Under the pieces are notes generated by a model. The model saw only the letters and a list, made by a program, of their open reading frames with translations, searched no databases and was not told the origin of the DNA. A stretch of 64,000 nucleotides of DNA, taken from assembly GCA_963422465.1 (NCBI GenBank), contig OY730169.1:3534001-3598000 (forward strand), in the 5' to 3' direction. Below are positions 46,634 through 57,760 of the stretch, piece by piece. The position numbers and the translations under genes were made by a program. Within the stretch, counting starts at the first letter, position 1, and every line of letters starts with the position of its first letter. The DNA comes from Lichina pygmaea. Taxonomy: Eukaryota > Ascomycota > Lichinomycetes > Lichinales > Lichinaceae.

Positions 46634-47288
46634 TTCCGGCCTTGGTGCCGGTGGCGGAGGCGGAGACTCCGAAGCCCGATATCGGCCACGGCCGGACCGC
46701 CTGCAGTCCTTCGACCCTGTCGTTCGGGTCGACCCCGTGCACGGCGACGAGTCCATGGGCCTCGGCACGTCCACCTTCCTCGAAGGCGCCCCGGCGTCGA
46801 AGACGGCGATGCAGCGACGCGAGTCCGAGAGCGACCACGTCGGCGTCTCCCGAAAGAAGTCCCTGGCCAAGAAGATTCGGGGTCTCAACCCGAACCGACA
46901 GCACGGCACCATCTCGCGACGCAGCGGGAGCGTCGATCTCAAGCAGGATGCTCTTCACGCCGGCCAGAGGGACGGCTACGGTCCCGAGACCGGTCCGATG
47001 ACCGCCCCGAGCGCGACGAGCCCCAACGGCACCGAATCCAACCCGTTCTTCTCCGAGCTCGACCCGGAACAGGACACGAGGGCCGATAGGGCCGCCGGGG
47101 CCGGCCGAGTCGTGCCGGGCCACGAGAGGCAACCGAGCAGCCCCAGGCGCGGGCCCGAGCGCCGCGACGCTCACGACAGCTCGGCCATCAGGCAGGAGCC
47201 GGCAGAGGTCAAGTCGGGCGGATTCCTGTCTCGGGTCAAGAGTCTGCGGGGTGGACGGCGGGCACGGCCGACGGAGCGTGCGGTCTAG
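44895..47288 (+). CDS. PAL1: Pal1-family cell morphology protein
   Basis: Six exons (44895-44964, 45043-45114, 45210-45577, 45653-45689, 45809-46240, 46387-47288) give 626 residues with agreeing phases. The Pal1 signature is clear: ASNNPFRNRA early, then HKLDVIDKLDVTSIYGTG at the end of exon 5. Across the intron comes FFHHDGPFDACNPHRNRKGS and APMQAFAKDSANNVIGGSGP. Pal1 in fission yeast is a cortical and endocytic-patch-associated protein needed for cylindrical growth. NPF-type motifs (NNPF, RNPFSEP, SNPFFSE) fit EH-domain partners. Microsatellites sit in two introns and in the coding sequence. The short exon 4 (37 bases) is the weakest part of the model but gives matching phases and CTGAC branch words on both sides. 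Confidence 0.85.
45716..45761 (+). repeat. (CCG)n microsatellite in Pal1 intron 4
   Basis: About 15 uninterrupted CCG units within an intron. Confidence 0.9.
46254..46292 (+). repeat. (CT)n microsatellite in Pal1 intron 5
   Basis: About 20 uninterrupted CT units directly after the donor site of the intron; it may serve as extended pyrimidine tract. Confidence 0.9.
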
Positions 47289-48667
47289 GTTCAAAGCCGC
47301 AGGGCGTGCGTCATCCAATCGAGTCTGCCTTGACCTTCTTCTGCACTGGCGTATCTGTACTCTTGATGCGAAGAAGCCAAAGCTCTGGCATGCCTTCTTT
47401 TGCCATCGGTACTGTTATCCGCTTTGGCTATGACTGGGCGGAGGCTTGGAGTATCCTTTCGGTGGGGGGGTTTCCTTTTCGTCACTGGCCGTGCCGGACT
47501 TATCACCAGTCGCTGACGGCTGTGCAACACGTCCTTGGCGGCCCGTGGTGGTCATGGACATGGCCAGGTCAGGCTCGACCGACCGATTGTTTTAACACAA
47601 GTATCTTTCACCAAACAGTCCACTTGAATGTTGTCGGTTCCCGAGCACGAGCCCCGGAGACGTGCCCGATTGCACCGCTTTTCAGATGGCTTGCGCATCA
47701 CGAGGCTTTGCCAACCAAGCTTGACGATGATACTGCTTGGACTCGTAGCTGTGTCCGGAAAAGTGAAGGGGGGACAAAATCAGTCGAGCCTCTGCCAGGA
47801 CAGAGGCTATCAGGTCCGATTAACAATACCGAAATCCACCCCTTGACAAGTGATGTCACATGTGTTGTCAAGTCGAGCAAGATGTGAGTATGCCAGCCAA
47901 CTGCCATGTGAGCCCCTGGAGTCGAACATGATGCTACCCTCTCCCTCCTCTGTCCAGCCTATACCCACGGGAGATCTAGGCCTAAGATCTTGTTGCTGAG
48001 CTCACACACAGGATACTATGTTAGGAATAAGGTAGTAGGCAGCTAAACTGTCTGTTAACATTCATCAAAGTTTGCCAGAGATACTTGCTGCAGCCGTTCA
48101 AAGTCTTCTGCATTGGCATCTGTGGAGATGTGCCAGGGACGAAAATACTTGGCAGATCCAGCAACAATCCATCGAAATACCAGATTCTGTTAGCATCACG
48201 ATTCATCAAGCAGGTGGGGAATATTAGATAATAAAAACAAGGATCTCAACAACTTGGAAGTAATAAGTATACCGAGATGGTGTTTGGCCTGTTCTAGAGA
48301 TGGAGAAACATCCTCTTGTCCACTGAAGTGATGCCTCCACGCCAGAACACGGCCACATCAACCCAGAACAAACTGCGATGGGTGATGGTACGTCCCGGGC
48401 CTGTTTCAGCTTTCAAGCTCAGCCCCATGTAGTCTTGCTTCGAGAGATGAAGAAACTGACACGGATCAGGTGTGCGACATCCGCTGAGGCTTCCTGAATC
48501 CACAATTGGGGTCTAGAGCCACGCCTTTGCCCTCTCGCATCCCACACATTTCTCCGTACGTTTCTCATCAAATCGCCGAAGACCGTGACGTTCATGTCGA
48601 TGCTGCTCCTTGTGAAGGGTTCTACCTCGAGCGTCGGCTTCGTTTGTCCAGACGTCCGGGACCAGAG
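47289..48667. other. Intergenic region
   Basis: No supported gene. Frames of 60-190 codons occur on both strands, without recognisable domains. Two minus-strand frames at 48021-48503 look faintly protein-like but have no start, splice or family support. Confidence 0.45.
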
Positions 48668-50558
48668 ATGTCTGCCGTCGCAGCCTCACCGGTCCTCGCC
48701 TCGAGTCTCCTTGCAAGGTATCAGGCCGAGGTCACGAGAGAAACGGGTCCCGCTGCAAGCCGGATCATTCCACGTCTTCATACCGGGTGCGAGGCCGTCG
48801 ATATCGCCGCTCTCGACGGCGGATTCGACTATGGAAGGATCACCGCCATCTCAGGGGCCTCGGGGACGGGGAAGAGCCTGGTAGGCTGTTTTTCGCTTTC
48901 TCGCCGTCTACACTCTATCCCGAACGACCAGAGGCTACAGCAAAACCCTGGCGTTTCCGTACGATCAGATTCGTCTGTCATCCTGCCTAGCGTTAATCAG
49001 ACTCGCCATGATTTCTTTCCATGTTTGACCAGATTGCAATACACGCTATTGCAACACATCTTCTTGCGTACGACCGTTCACACGTCGCCGTCATCGACAC
49101 GACTGGATCTTTCTCACCGGTCACACTGCGCGATGTCATCCTTTCCAAGCTGGATCCAGGTGCCGGGCCTTCGACACCGTATGTCAACGTCCGCCACGAG
49201 ACAGAAGACGAGGCGTTGCCGCAGAAAGCATTGCAGGCGCTCGACAGAGTGCAGATCATGCGCGCCTTTGACTTTGACGGGGTCTTCGAGGCGGTACAAG
49301 AAGTCGGCACCGCTCCGGGAAGTGAAGCCAGTACAGGCCGTGGTGGTGGACCGGCCATGCGGATGGCCGTACTCGATGGCGAGGAAGGTGCCCTGGCCGA
49401 AGGTGCCTTGGACAATAGACAGGCTCAGCATCGGTCGACGAGCGTCAATCCGACGTTGGGAATGATGGAGATACCTGACAGCGAAGCTGAAGACGAAGAA
49501 GATGATCAAGAGGAAGGAGCAAATCCTATACGAACCGCTGGCCATGATGACCAGCGCAAGAGCCCCCATGAAGCCGCGGTCAAAGCGGCATCTTCAGAAG
49601 ATGACGGAGAAGGAGGTGCATCATCTGTAGCCAAGATAGGCATGATCGTCATTGACACCATCACCAATGTTGTTTCGTCCATGGTCCGGGCAAGTCAAGT
49701 GCAAGGTCTGCATATCGCGCTTCTCTTTACACCACCTTCTCCTTTTCAGAGTCCAAGGTTGCTGTCTGTTGAACATGACACATCAAAGTTCTTGCAAATG
49801 CGTGAGATACAATCAGCACCCACAGCCCTGCTTCTTCTCGCTTGTTACACAGTCAAGAATGAGCACCCGTCTACTCTACTCCTATCTCTCTCAAGAACGC
49901 TCCCAAAGCCAGTCTAGACTTACACCACAGAGATTCCCTCCGTGGGCACAACACTGAGCGTATTACAGGTCACGCTTCTCTGCTTTCCTTCACACGCAAC
50001 CTCTCGGGCTTGGCCACGGATCAACGGATCTGCATCTTGATGCTCAACGGCAGCGTTTCTGTACCCGGGGCTCGACAAGAACCGAGCGCGGTCATGTCGC
50101 CCACGCCACCAACAACAAAGATACCCCATACTCATCTCCGGCCTCGCCACAGTTCCCAGGCTGATACGAATCAGGTCTCCATTTTCCCGTGGCCCACCGA
50201 TAAACCTGCCTTGGGTAAAGCTTTCACGCACTGCGTCGACACGCACGTCTTCCTCTCCAAGATTCCCAGCAGTGTGCTTCGCAGCCCTCATGCGACGCGG
50301 AAATTACTCGCCGGAACCAGAGCCGAAAGCGTGGTGGAGGTCGGAGCGGAGGTCAGATCGGAAGCGGGAGAGATAGAGCATACGAGCATCTCGTCGGAGT
50401 GGGATGGCAGGAGAGATGTATCCTCGTGCGAAATCCTGGCCGATCGCTTCTCAACGCGGCAGGGACGATGGTGTTGTTTTTCGACGGTGAGTTTCTTTAT
50501 GCGTTTCATTTGCTCGTCGCAGCTCGACTGTTCTCTGTCATGGCTTCTCATGTGCTAA
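48668..50558 (+). CDS. RAD51-paralogue recombinase-like protein
   Basis: Exons 48668-48880, 49033-49705 and 49969-50486 join in phase; the end at 50558 (read-through) is uncertain. Walker A GASGTGKSL ends exon 1 and IAIHAIATHLLAYD opens exon 2. Walker B is GMIVIDTITN near residue 290, and the RecA-core LATDQRICILMLN and ALGKAFTHCVDTHVFLS follow. A long acidic insertion (DSEAEDEEDDQEEG and more) lies before Walker B. The pattern fits a divergent fungal RAD51 paralogue of the RAD55/RAD57/XRCC2 group, which assist RAD51 filament assembly; I cannot assign which. A GTGAGT donor at 50487 may lead to a further exon. A 24-bp minisatellite lies just downstream. Confidence 0.65.
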
Positions 50559-50676
50559 TCCGCGGTACCTTTTTACTGCGACGCCTGGATGTGCCATTAA
50601 TTGACACACACTCGCTCATACCCTCATCCTCATCGACCCAATCACGCATCCACTCGTCTTGATTCACTACTCTTGA

Positions 50677-50772
50677 TTCACTTGTCCACCTGTACACCTG
50701 TTCACTCGTCCACCTGTACACCTGTTCACTCGTCCACCTGTCCACCCGTCCACTTTTCCACCAGTCCACTTG
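50677..50772. repeat. 24-bp minisatellite
   Basis: Units such as TTCACTCGTCCACCTGTACA plus CCTG repeat three times nearly perfectly (50677, 50701, 50725), and then decay. Confidence 0.9.
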
Positions 50773-51378
50773 TCCACGTTGGACAGAGCTAACTCGTCCT
50801 CTGTTCCTTGTCCATGGTCTCGGGCAACAGGATGGTATTCGGCTTCTCTGTCCCGCTGAGAAGCACGGTCAAGACAGCTCTACTGCAGATGCCGGCTAAA
50901 GCTGCCTGTCGACTGCCAACTCGACTACGTTTATTTCCGAGTTTGTGTCCAGGGGGGCTGTTCCAACCGCCGTTTTGAGAGATGTTTTAGGGGCCGTTTC
51001 TGTGGAAACAAATCTACTGGTTGTTGCTTGGGGTAGAAGTATCTATTCGGAGGTTGTACTGGAGGCTGTTGATGGACATGTGCCTGACCCCCTAAACCTG
51101 CTTTGGACCTGCGGCCCTCTGCATACTTGATTGGCTACATGATCCTTGCTGGGCCGCACTTCTTCATGGAAAGTGGGGATTCACAGTTGCAGCTCTTTCG
51201 CAAGGTAGCCGGTCCCAGCTTGAAAGTTGAGTTTGGGGGGCAATGAAGTACATGTATCAAGGCATGAGCCGCGTCTTATCAAGCGACAGCTACTCCCTCT
51301 CCCTCGGCGTCCTATTAAATCCCGCATCTCGTCCCGTCACCCAGCGCCAAGTCCTCCACTAGTTTTTACATACATCTG
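50773..51378. other. Intergenic region
   Basis: Nothing recognisable; convergent gene ends of the RAD51 paralogue and SF3b5. Confidence 0.5.
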
Positions 51379-52152
51379 TCAATATGACGCCGGACGGGTG
51401 CTCGTCACTCTTGGACCTATAGTCAAACATGGAGTGTCAGCAGCTCCTTCCGGTCCCTGTGTTGAGGGTGCAGGGGGGGTGGGGAAGAGGAAAGGGAGGG
51501 GAAGCGGTCGTGATTGAGTGCCAAGAAGATTAGAAGACATGTCGAGGAAGGAAATGGTGGGTCGTAGTTGTACCTCGGGTGGTTTTCCGACGGGTTGGAT
51601 CATTTTCTGCCCGGGCAAAACGAAAGCGACGTTAGTATGAGAAGAATGAAGTATTTCTTCATTCGGTCTCAGGATCGAGCATCTCCACTTCAATGCCGCC
51701 ATGCGTGTTGGTTCCCCAGACAGCAGACACTCATCCGTAGCAATCTCCACACCATGTTCTAGCCGAGAGGATATTCGAGACCAGAACACGCAGACGAGAT
51801 GCACGTTACCTCGATCATCCTGGCCCGAAGCTTCTCCTTCGGCTCGTTCAGTCCGATGGCCATGTATTCCAGCAGCGGCGGATGTCCAATGTAGCTGGCA
51901 TAGCTGTCGCGATGGATGTTCGACGTCCACTCGAACTTGGTCGTGTCGGCATGACCTGTGCCCACGTACCGCGCCTGTAGCTGCTCGAGCTGCTGCTGGG
52001 CTCGGAGTTTATCTGCCTTTAAGATGGACATCAGTCAAAGGCGACTAGTTGTGAGAAGGAACAACCCAGTAGGGGGGGTAAATAAAAGTTGAGATATGGT
52101 GTGGCTGGCATCGATAGACGACAGAGACGATCGACCGAATTGAACGTACCAT
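51379..52152 (-). CDS. SF3B5: Splicing factor 3B subunit 5 (SF3b10/Ysf3)
   Basis: The start codon is an exon by itself: ATG at 52152-52150 is followed at once by a GTACGT donor. Exon 2 (52016-51810) gives ADKLRAQQQLEQLQARYVGT, then GHADTTKFEWTSN and GHPPLLEYMAIGL, nearly invariant in eukaryotes. Exon 3 (51606-51574) gives KMIQPVGKPPE after a TACTAAC branch site. The C-terminus is uncertain: either read-through or splicing to 51456-51379, which gives about 106 residues against 86 in human. SF3b5 is a small structural subunit of the U2 snRNP SF3b complex, which holds the branch-site helix. Confidence 0.88.
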
Positions 52153-52424
52153 ATTACAAAAAACGAGCTCTTGCTGAAGGCAAGACCAGAAAGGGCAGCG
52201 CCTCTTCAAATCTTGAATGAGCTACAACCGATGTATGGACGGTGGTCGATTAATCACTTCCAACCGCGCCGTGCGTGCCAATCTACCAGGAATTATACGG
52301 TAAGACTTTCTTCAGACGGCCCTCAGCCCTGTTCGGTAGATGCGCCATACTGCAGCCCTACCACACCGTACCGCTTTCATTGGTTCGCTTAACATAGTTC
52401 ACCGGCAGATCGGCACGCTAAACG

Positions 52425-53450
52425 ATGGCGAAACGACGGGCTCGAGCGCCCGGAGGGAGACGTGCAACAAAGAAACGGAGGACAACCACGGCGGCTGCTA
52501 ACAAGGCGACGGCGGCGATGGAAGTCGAGCCAGATAGAGCTTACGGTGGCGTGTCGGCGGAGAGGAGTGTCAATGCCGTCAGTGGAGCTGCGTCTCCTCC
52601 TGGCGCTGAGATTGCCACGGTGGAAGCTGATATCTACAATTTGCCTGACGGCACGAAATTGCCCAAAGGGAACTGGACTCCACTTACGGAAGCTACCTTG
52701 CGGGACAGCTCTCGTCCGGACCCCGAGCCTGAACATTCCGGCCAGCCCGAGATGGAGCCTGAGGTGAAACGCTTCCACGACGCGGCGCTGTCCGGCGCGC
52801 CCGACCAGCCATTGCACCGTTCCGTACTGGAGTTCCTTGCCAAAGACGTCCCGCAGGCGCTCTCCTCCAGTCTGTCGACAAGGAAGGTACAGAATATGCT
52901 CTGCGAAGATCTTGCAGTGCCAGCACAAGAAATCGAGAACTACGAAGAGATCCGCGCGGAATGGCCTTCGGAAGAAGCCATGAGGGCCATGTCCGCCGTC
53001 GAGCTGGTCCATCTGTACAACCGCTTTCAGGAGGACTATCCCGGGATGATCAAGGAGCGTCTCGAGGCCGAAGCGCGATGTGACGAGGCCGAGGCTAAAG
53101 CCAAGAGGGATACGGCCAATCTGGACAAGCAGAAACGCGAGAGGGAGGAACGAGCCGCCCGGAAGAGGGGTGTCTTGGTCGGCACACGACAGGAGCATAT
53201 GTCCGATCCGCAGCAGCGACTCCGCCGGATACAGCAGGAGCCCAACGCAGCAAGCACATACAAGAACAACGCCCAAGCAGCGGAGCAGGACCGAGCCGGA
53301 ACGGATACCAGAAATTCAGCCGCAGCCGATGTCACCATAGAATATGCCCCGGAGCGAGTTCCTGTGACGGTGGAAGAGGAAGCGCGAGGACGGGCAACAG
53401 CTTTCCTTGACATGATTGAATGTCTCACGCCGATGGATATAGACGGGTGA
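52425..53450 (+). CDS. Unknown basic, coiled-coil nuclear-type protein
   Basis: A single exon of 341 residues. The N-terminus is strongly basic (AKRRARAPGGRRATKKRR), reading as a nuclear localisation signal. The middle has a well-formed block VLEFLAKDVPQALSSSLSTR and VELVHLYNRFQEDYPGMIKE. A long charged helix rich in Glu/Ala/Lys/Arg follows (residues 205-250), likely coiled coil, then a short acidic end (AFLDMIECLTPMDIDG). I do not recognise the family. It is divergent from SF3B5, whose ATG lies about 270 bases away, so they share a promoter region. A nuclear role is inferred from composition only. Confidence 0.7.
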   Translation: MAKRRARAPGGRRATKKRRTTTAAANKATAAMEVEPDRAYGGVSAERSVNAVSGAASPPGAEIATVEADIYNLPDGTKLPKGNWTPLTEATLRDSSRPDPEPEHSGQPEMEPEVKRFHDAALSGAPDQPLHRSVLEFLAKDVPQALSSSLSTRKVQNMLCEDLAVPAQEIENYEEIRAEWPSEEAMRAMSAVELVHLYNRFQEDYPGMIKERLEAEARCDEAEAKAKRDTANLDKQKREREERAARKRGVLVGTRQEHMSDPQQRLRRIQQEPNAASTYKNNAQAAEQDRAGTDTRNSAAADVTIEYAPERVPVTVEEEARGRATAFLDMIECLTPMDIDG

Positions 53451-54878
53451 AAGATCACATCACGTGCATTTTTTTTGGACTGCTCTGTACCATATATCGC
53501 CAACTTGTGGAAGCAACACGGAAACAACACGTGCTCAGTCCAGTCAATGTCCACTTCGGAGGCTAGCAATGTGTGAGAGGGAAGGTCTACGGCCCAGAGG
53601 GCCAAGCGCTGATGGCGTTGTGGGGAAGTGTGGTTTGAAAAGTCGGGACTAAAGAAGGCTGGCGGAGAAAGACGACGTGGAGTTGCATGGACGGCAGCCA
53701 TCGCAGTCAGCGCCGCCATCGCCAATGGCCGGCAGCATTGCCGCTTCTGAAGCCATCGCGGAAATGGGATACCCGCTGGATAAGGTATCGTACACTTTAG
53801 GATTGTCACCTTCAACCTCCATGCAAGTGGCTGGATGAACCCTTTTGAGTCGCTTTCTGTTACGTCCACCCTACCGCGTCAAGTGGGATGGTGGATGGTA
53901 GAAGGAAGACATACACCCGCACTGGTGAGTTTGATAGGCAGGCTTATGTGATATCCACCGTACGGTAGTACATATTTGTTGGACATGATCCTGTGTCCCC
54001 CAGCGCTACCACTAGCTGTAGGACTTAGGGCTCGAGGGGGACACATAGTCGATCAGCCAGCCTTCCTGGATGAGATCAGTCGTCCCATCCGCTTCTCTTC
54101 TCCCTGCTGTACGGGGTACAGCAGAAGCTCTACATCGAACAGTACATGCGTACTGTAAGTCCATGACGTTATCACCATGTACTCAATTAACGAATACGGT
54201 ACAGAAGAAGGTGGTTGTTGCCCACAAGCCGAGTTACATAAAGTATCCGGGCTCGAGACTGATCCGTGATAAGTAGGAGCGGAACATGGTGGCAAAAGCC
54301 GACTTGTATTCCAGTATGGGAGGGATGTGAGCTGAAACAGGGGAAAAAAGATTGTTTAAAGCTTATAGACGATGCGGGATTCGAACGCCGCACCTCTCAG
54401 GCTACAGTAGGCGGATATACCGCCACCTGAATCGAACGCCTCCATACCCAAGAGTAAACCTTGGTCAAGTGCAATACAGTATGGTGGCATCCGTTACACC
54501 ATGAGTGTTCTTTCCATTGAAACTAATCATCTGATGATTGAGTGAAAGGAAAGAATATATAATTTAACGCAGGAGAAAGAAGTGAGGGATTAGTAAGCTG
54601 GGTCAGCCTAAACCGGTACCGGTACGGCACGGTACGGTACGTACATTACCGTACGGTATCCGTTGCTTCTCGTCGAAGATCGCTACGGATGGACGTGCCC
54701 TACTCGCATGGCTAGGGCTACGATTATGATCGTCACATCGCTACCAGCACGTCGTAGCCGTCTGAGAGTATCTTTTGACCAAAATAAATGAATGACGATT
54801 CTATGTTTCTAGCTTGAGGCTTATCGGCCCGGCTTTGGCCCCGCTGAACCATTCTTGCCAGCCGAAACAGCATCAAAG
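53451..54878. other. Intergenic region with GTAC cluster
   Basis: No gene seen. A GTAC cluster lies at 54614-54660. Two tRNA T-arm-like words occur near 54378 and 54430 but do not form a tRNA. Confidence 0.5.
54614..54660. repeat. GTAC palindrome cluster
   Basis: GGTACCGGTACGGCACGGTA-type words about 220 bases upstream of the TAD1 start. Confidence 0.75.
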
Positions 54879-56934
54879 ATGGGCTCCTTTGAAGATCTGA
54901 TCGCATCAACTGTTCTACGAACCTTCGATTCTCTACCGCCAAGGTGTAAACCTTGTCGACGAGAAGAGGGCGTGCGGGAATGGACTACGTTAAGTGGTAT
55001 CGTGGTATCAGACGGTATCCACCTTCCACCGCGCTGCTGTTCTACCAAATGAGAGGGTTGGAGAAGCTAATTGATCCTGCTGGAAAGGAGGTAGCAGCGA
55101 GCTTAGATGCGTCTCATTAGGGTTCGTCAACCGTCAAATCCCATGTCAAAGGCTTCTATGGTTGACCAGCTTGCTATCAATGAGCAGCCTCGGCCTAAAA
55201 TGCTTACCTCAACATAAGCTCGCCATCGCCAATGGCAATGTCTTGCATGATTGGCATGCTGAGACCTTGGCGATTCGATCTTTCAATCGGTGCGACAGCC
55301 GGTCATTGATTTTTTGTCCCATCTGAATCATGTTGCTTATAGTTTATCCGCAGCTTCTTGATCCAGGAATGTCATGATCTTTTAACGATCGGCTTGCAGT
55401 CGTCGACAGTCGTCAAGCGAAGAGAGAAGTACGAAATGACTGAGTCTATGTTTCAGCCCTTTACCATACAACCAAAGACAAGGATATATATGTATTGCTC
55501 TGAGGCACCTTGTATACTTCACTCTTTACCCCTCTCGATCTGTCGAGAAGCTAATTCTCTGGAATAGGTGGTGATGCCAGCATGGAGCTCGTCATGGCGG
55601 CCCAGGACGACCCGACTCCTTGGGATTTAGAGAAGGTATATACTGGCGTTCCAAGCAAACCAGCCGATGCCACGTCACTGCAGACGCTGCATGGTCGAGG
55701 GTACTTTTCTGAACTCGGAGTCGTCCGCCGTAAACCAAGTACGTATTCCTCCTGGGTCCCTTTCTTCCTTGTTTAGATAGTAAGAAGCTTGGCCACAAGC
55801 GTCTGCGCGTTACCGTCTAGCACACTAGAAACCTGAGACAGCATCAAAGAGTTCCTATAATGTTTATTCCAGGGCTTCATCGTTGGCTGGACGAAAGCTG
55901 TGTCCTGTACGCAGTAAGCGGCAGCGACTCTTACAACACAGCCTGATAAGGACTGCTTGCCAGTATGAACTAATCTAATCGAATGTACAGGTCGAGGCGA
56001 CGCTCCACCAACCCTCTCCAAGTCATGTTCAGACAAACTGGCGCTGAAGCAATGCACATCTCTTCTTTCATCGCCTGCTTCCACGCTTATATATCCAGAA
56101 CATGCATACCTTCACTCGCTCATACTTCCAAAGCTCCAATACTCCGAAAGAGGATGTCATCGCTCGTTTGGCCTAGAAGGACGTATGAAGCCTGTCTGTG
56201 AAACGGCCTGGCGAGGGGGATACGCATTCAGGCCGTTTACCGTCGGTACTACAGACGTGGAATTCCATGGTTCTCGCAAGCCCTCCACTCCGTGCGAGAA
56301 TTCTGCTGGCAGCCAAGTACCCCTCGCCATATCCACCGTCTACGTGGCCCCTCCAAGCAGCAGCACAAATGCTGGGGGTCAGACGAGGGATGACTGCCAC
56401 ATAACTCGCTCTACGGAAAAAGGCGCCAAGTACACCTTCCGGCCCAGAACAGGCATCCAAGAGGCACTTATCAATGGCGTTCTTCAAGGCCGCAAGCAGT
56501 CGGATATGAAGGGAAGCTGCTCCATAAGTCGCAGGAGCATGTGGACGGCGGTGCTCTCTACCATCGGAAAATTGAGTCAACCAGGACCCTTGCGCCCTCC
56601 ACTCAATTTACTTTCCCACTTTGGTGAAGGGTTCGCCCCCGAAACTTCGGAGAGCGTGCCCAGTACAAAATTGCGGCCCCGCGACGTATCCCAACCTCCT
56701 GGGGCTTTCATGCCCGAAGGTAGCCAGATAAATCAAAGCCCGAAAGTTTTTTCCCAGAAGGACCGCCAAACAACGAAAGCAACATCAAGCAAGAAGAGTA
56801 TGACGTACAAGGAGTTCAAGAGCATGGACATTTTCAAAGACCGCCGGAGTGTCAAGCAAGCGGCGACGGCATCTGCAAAAGGACCTCTGAAGGGTTGGTT
56901 TAGGAACGAAGGGGATGATGAGTTCCATTTGTGA
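54879..56934 (+). CDS. TAD1: tRNA-specific adenosine deaminase 1
   Basis: ADAR-type deaminase that converts A37 of tRNA-Ala to inosine. Exon 1 starts at ATG 54879 (VLRTFDSLPPRCKP, EGVREWTTLSGIVV). Exon 2, whose left edge near 55150-55200 I cannot fix, ends at 55289 and holds LKCLPQHKLAIANGNVLHDW then the zinc-ligand motif HAETLAIRSFNR. Exons 55354-55511, 55568-55738 and 55991-56934 follow in matching phases. The next junction rebuilds CSEAPCGDASMELVM, with the second zinc ligand, and exon 5 brings TLSKSCSDKLALKQC with the third. The C-terminal GGYAFRPFTVGTTDVEF is typical of Tad1. The last 100 residues are low complexity. Only the exon 1-2 join is unresolved. Confidence 0.85.
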
Positions 56935-57760
56935 TGTTCTTCAAGCTTGTCGTCTCTGGCGTATCTGCGCTTGTGCCCATCTCTCGTGCCTCGCCTGTGA
57001 AATGATATACAGTATTTCTCTCATCTAGCATGCTTGCCCAGCGGAAGACTCCTCCTCAGGAGGTGAAAGCCGACAGCCGGTCGACTATGTGGAGAGGTGC
57101 TGTAGCTGACAACCGGTCAACTGTGTAGATTCGTCTTTCTTGTCTTGTCTAAATAAAATCTAGGAGCGACGACCAAGAAGGAGAAAACTCTGCACTCCAT
57201 CACGTGCAGACAAACAATTTAGCCGTCGCTCAGGGGGAGGCTGATCTCGACACCTCTGCAAATCCACGGGCAACTCTTCCGGAGAGTCCCCGGTCAACAG
57301 GAGGTTACGGTACCGTCGGTTAAATATCTTTTTGCGGGGAAGAAATGTAGAGAAGCAGAGATCAGAGAGCTGAGAAGGGAACGATTGACTATATAAGGTT
57401 TACTCATCATCGCATATTCGACGATGGATTCGGTTTGTAGAACGTCCCCTCGGATTGTAATCTTGAATTTACTGTACTGTACGTAACGTATCTGCGTACG
57501 TAACGTACCGGTACCGTACCGTACGGTACCGGTAGCTCTCAGAAACTGCACCTGACGCTCGAAGCTGGTACGACAAGATCGTTGTTCCAGGTCATCCCTT
57601 CCAGGCGTCAACACTACTGGTGATCGATTTGCTATCCGCAAAGCTTCGTCTTCGATTCCAAGTCTTTACATACGTACCCGTGGTACCGCATAGGTACTGG
57701 AGCAAAATGCAACCATTCGGTAGTGGATAATCAACAACTCATCAATACATTCATCTGCTT
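56935..57760. other. Intergenic region with GTAC cluster
   Basis: No gene. A GTAC-rich patch lies at about 57472-57535. A short imperfect repeat (AGCCGACAGCCGGTCGACTA / AGCTGACAACCGGTCAACTG) lies at 57065-57125. Confidence 0.55.
57472..57535. repeat. GTAC/CGTAC palindrome cluster
   Basis: Contains overlapping GTACCGGTACCGTACCGTAC words, non-coding, upstream of the NT-C2 gene. Confidence 0.75.

Noticed and set aside
45571-47318. Minus-strand frames of 294 and 363 codons opposite Pal1
   Set aside because: Antisense shadows of the GC-rich Pal1 exons and its CCG and CT repeats.
47306-47887. 193-codon plus-strand frame after Pal1
   Set aside because: Composition looks random, it begins inside the Pal1 trailer region, and no domain is seen.
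48021-48503. Two minus-strand frames with cysteines between Pal1 and the RAD51 paralogue
   Set aside because: No start exon, splice pattern or recognisable motif joins them.
54370-54450. tRNA-like words on the minus strand (two GCGTTCGA(A/T)TC T-arm-like motifs)
   Set aside because: The T-stem needs an extra bulged base, no matching acceptor 5' strand or A-box lies at the right distance, and no cloverleaf can be drawn.
55020-55060. A-box-like TGGTAGAACAG on the minus strand
   Set aside because: No B-box follows, and the sequence falls within the TAD1 first intron or exon region.
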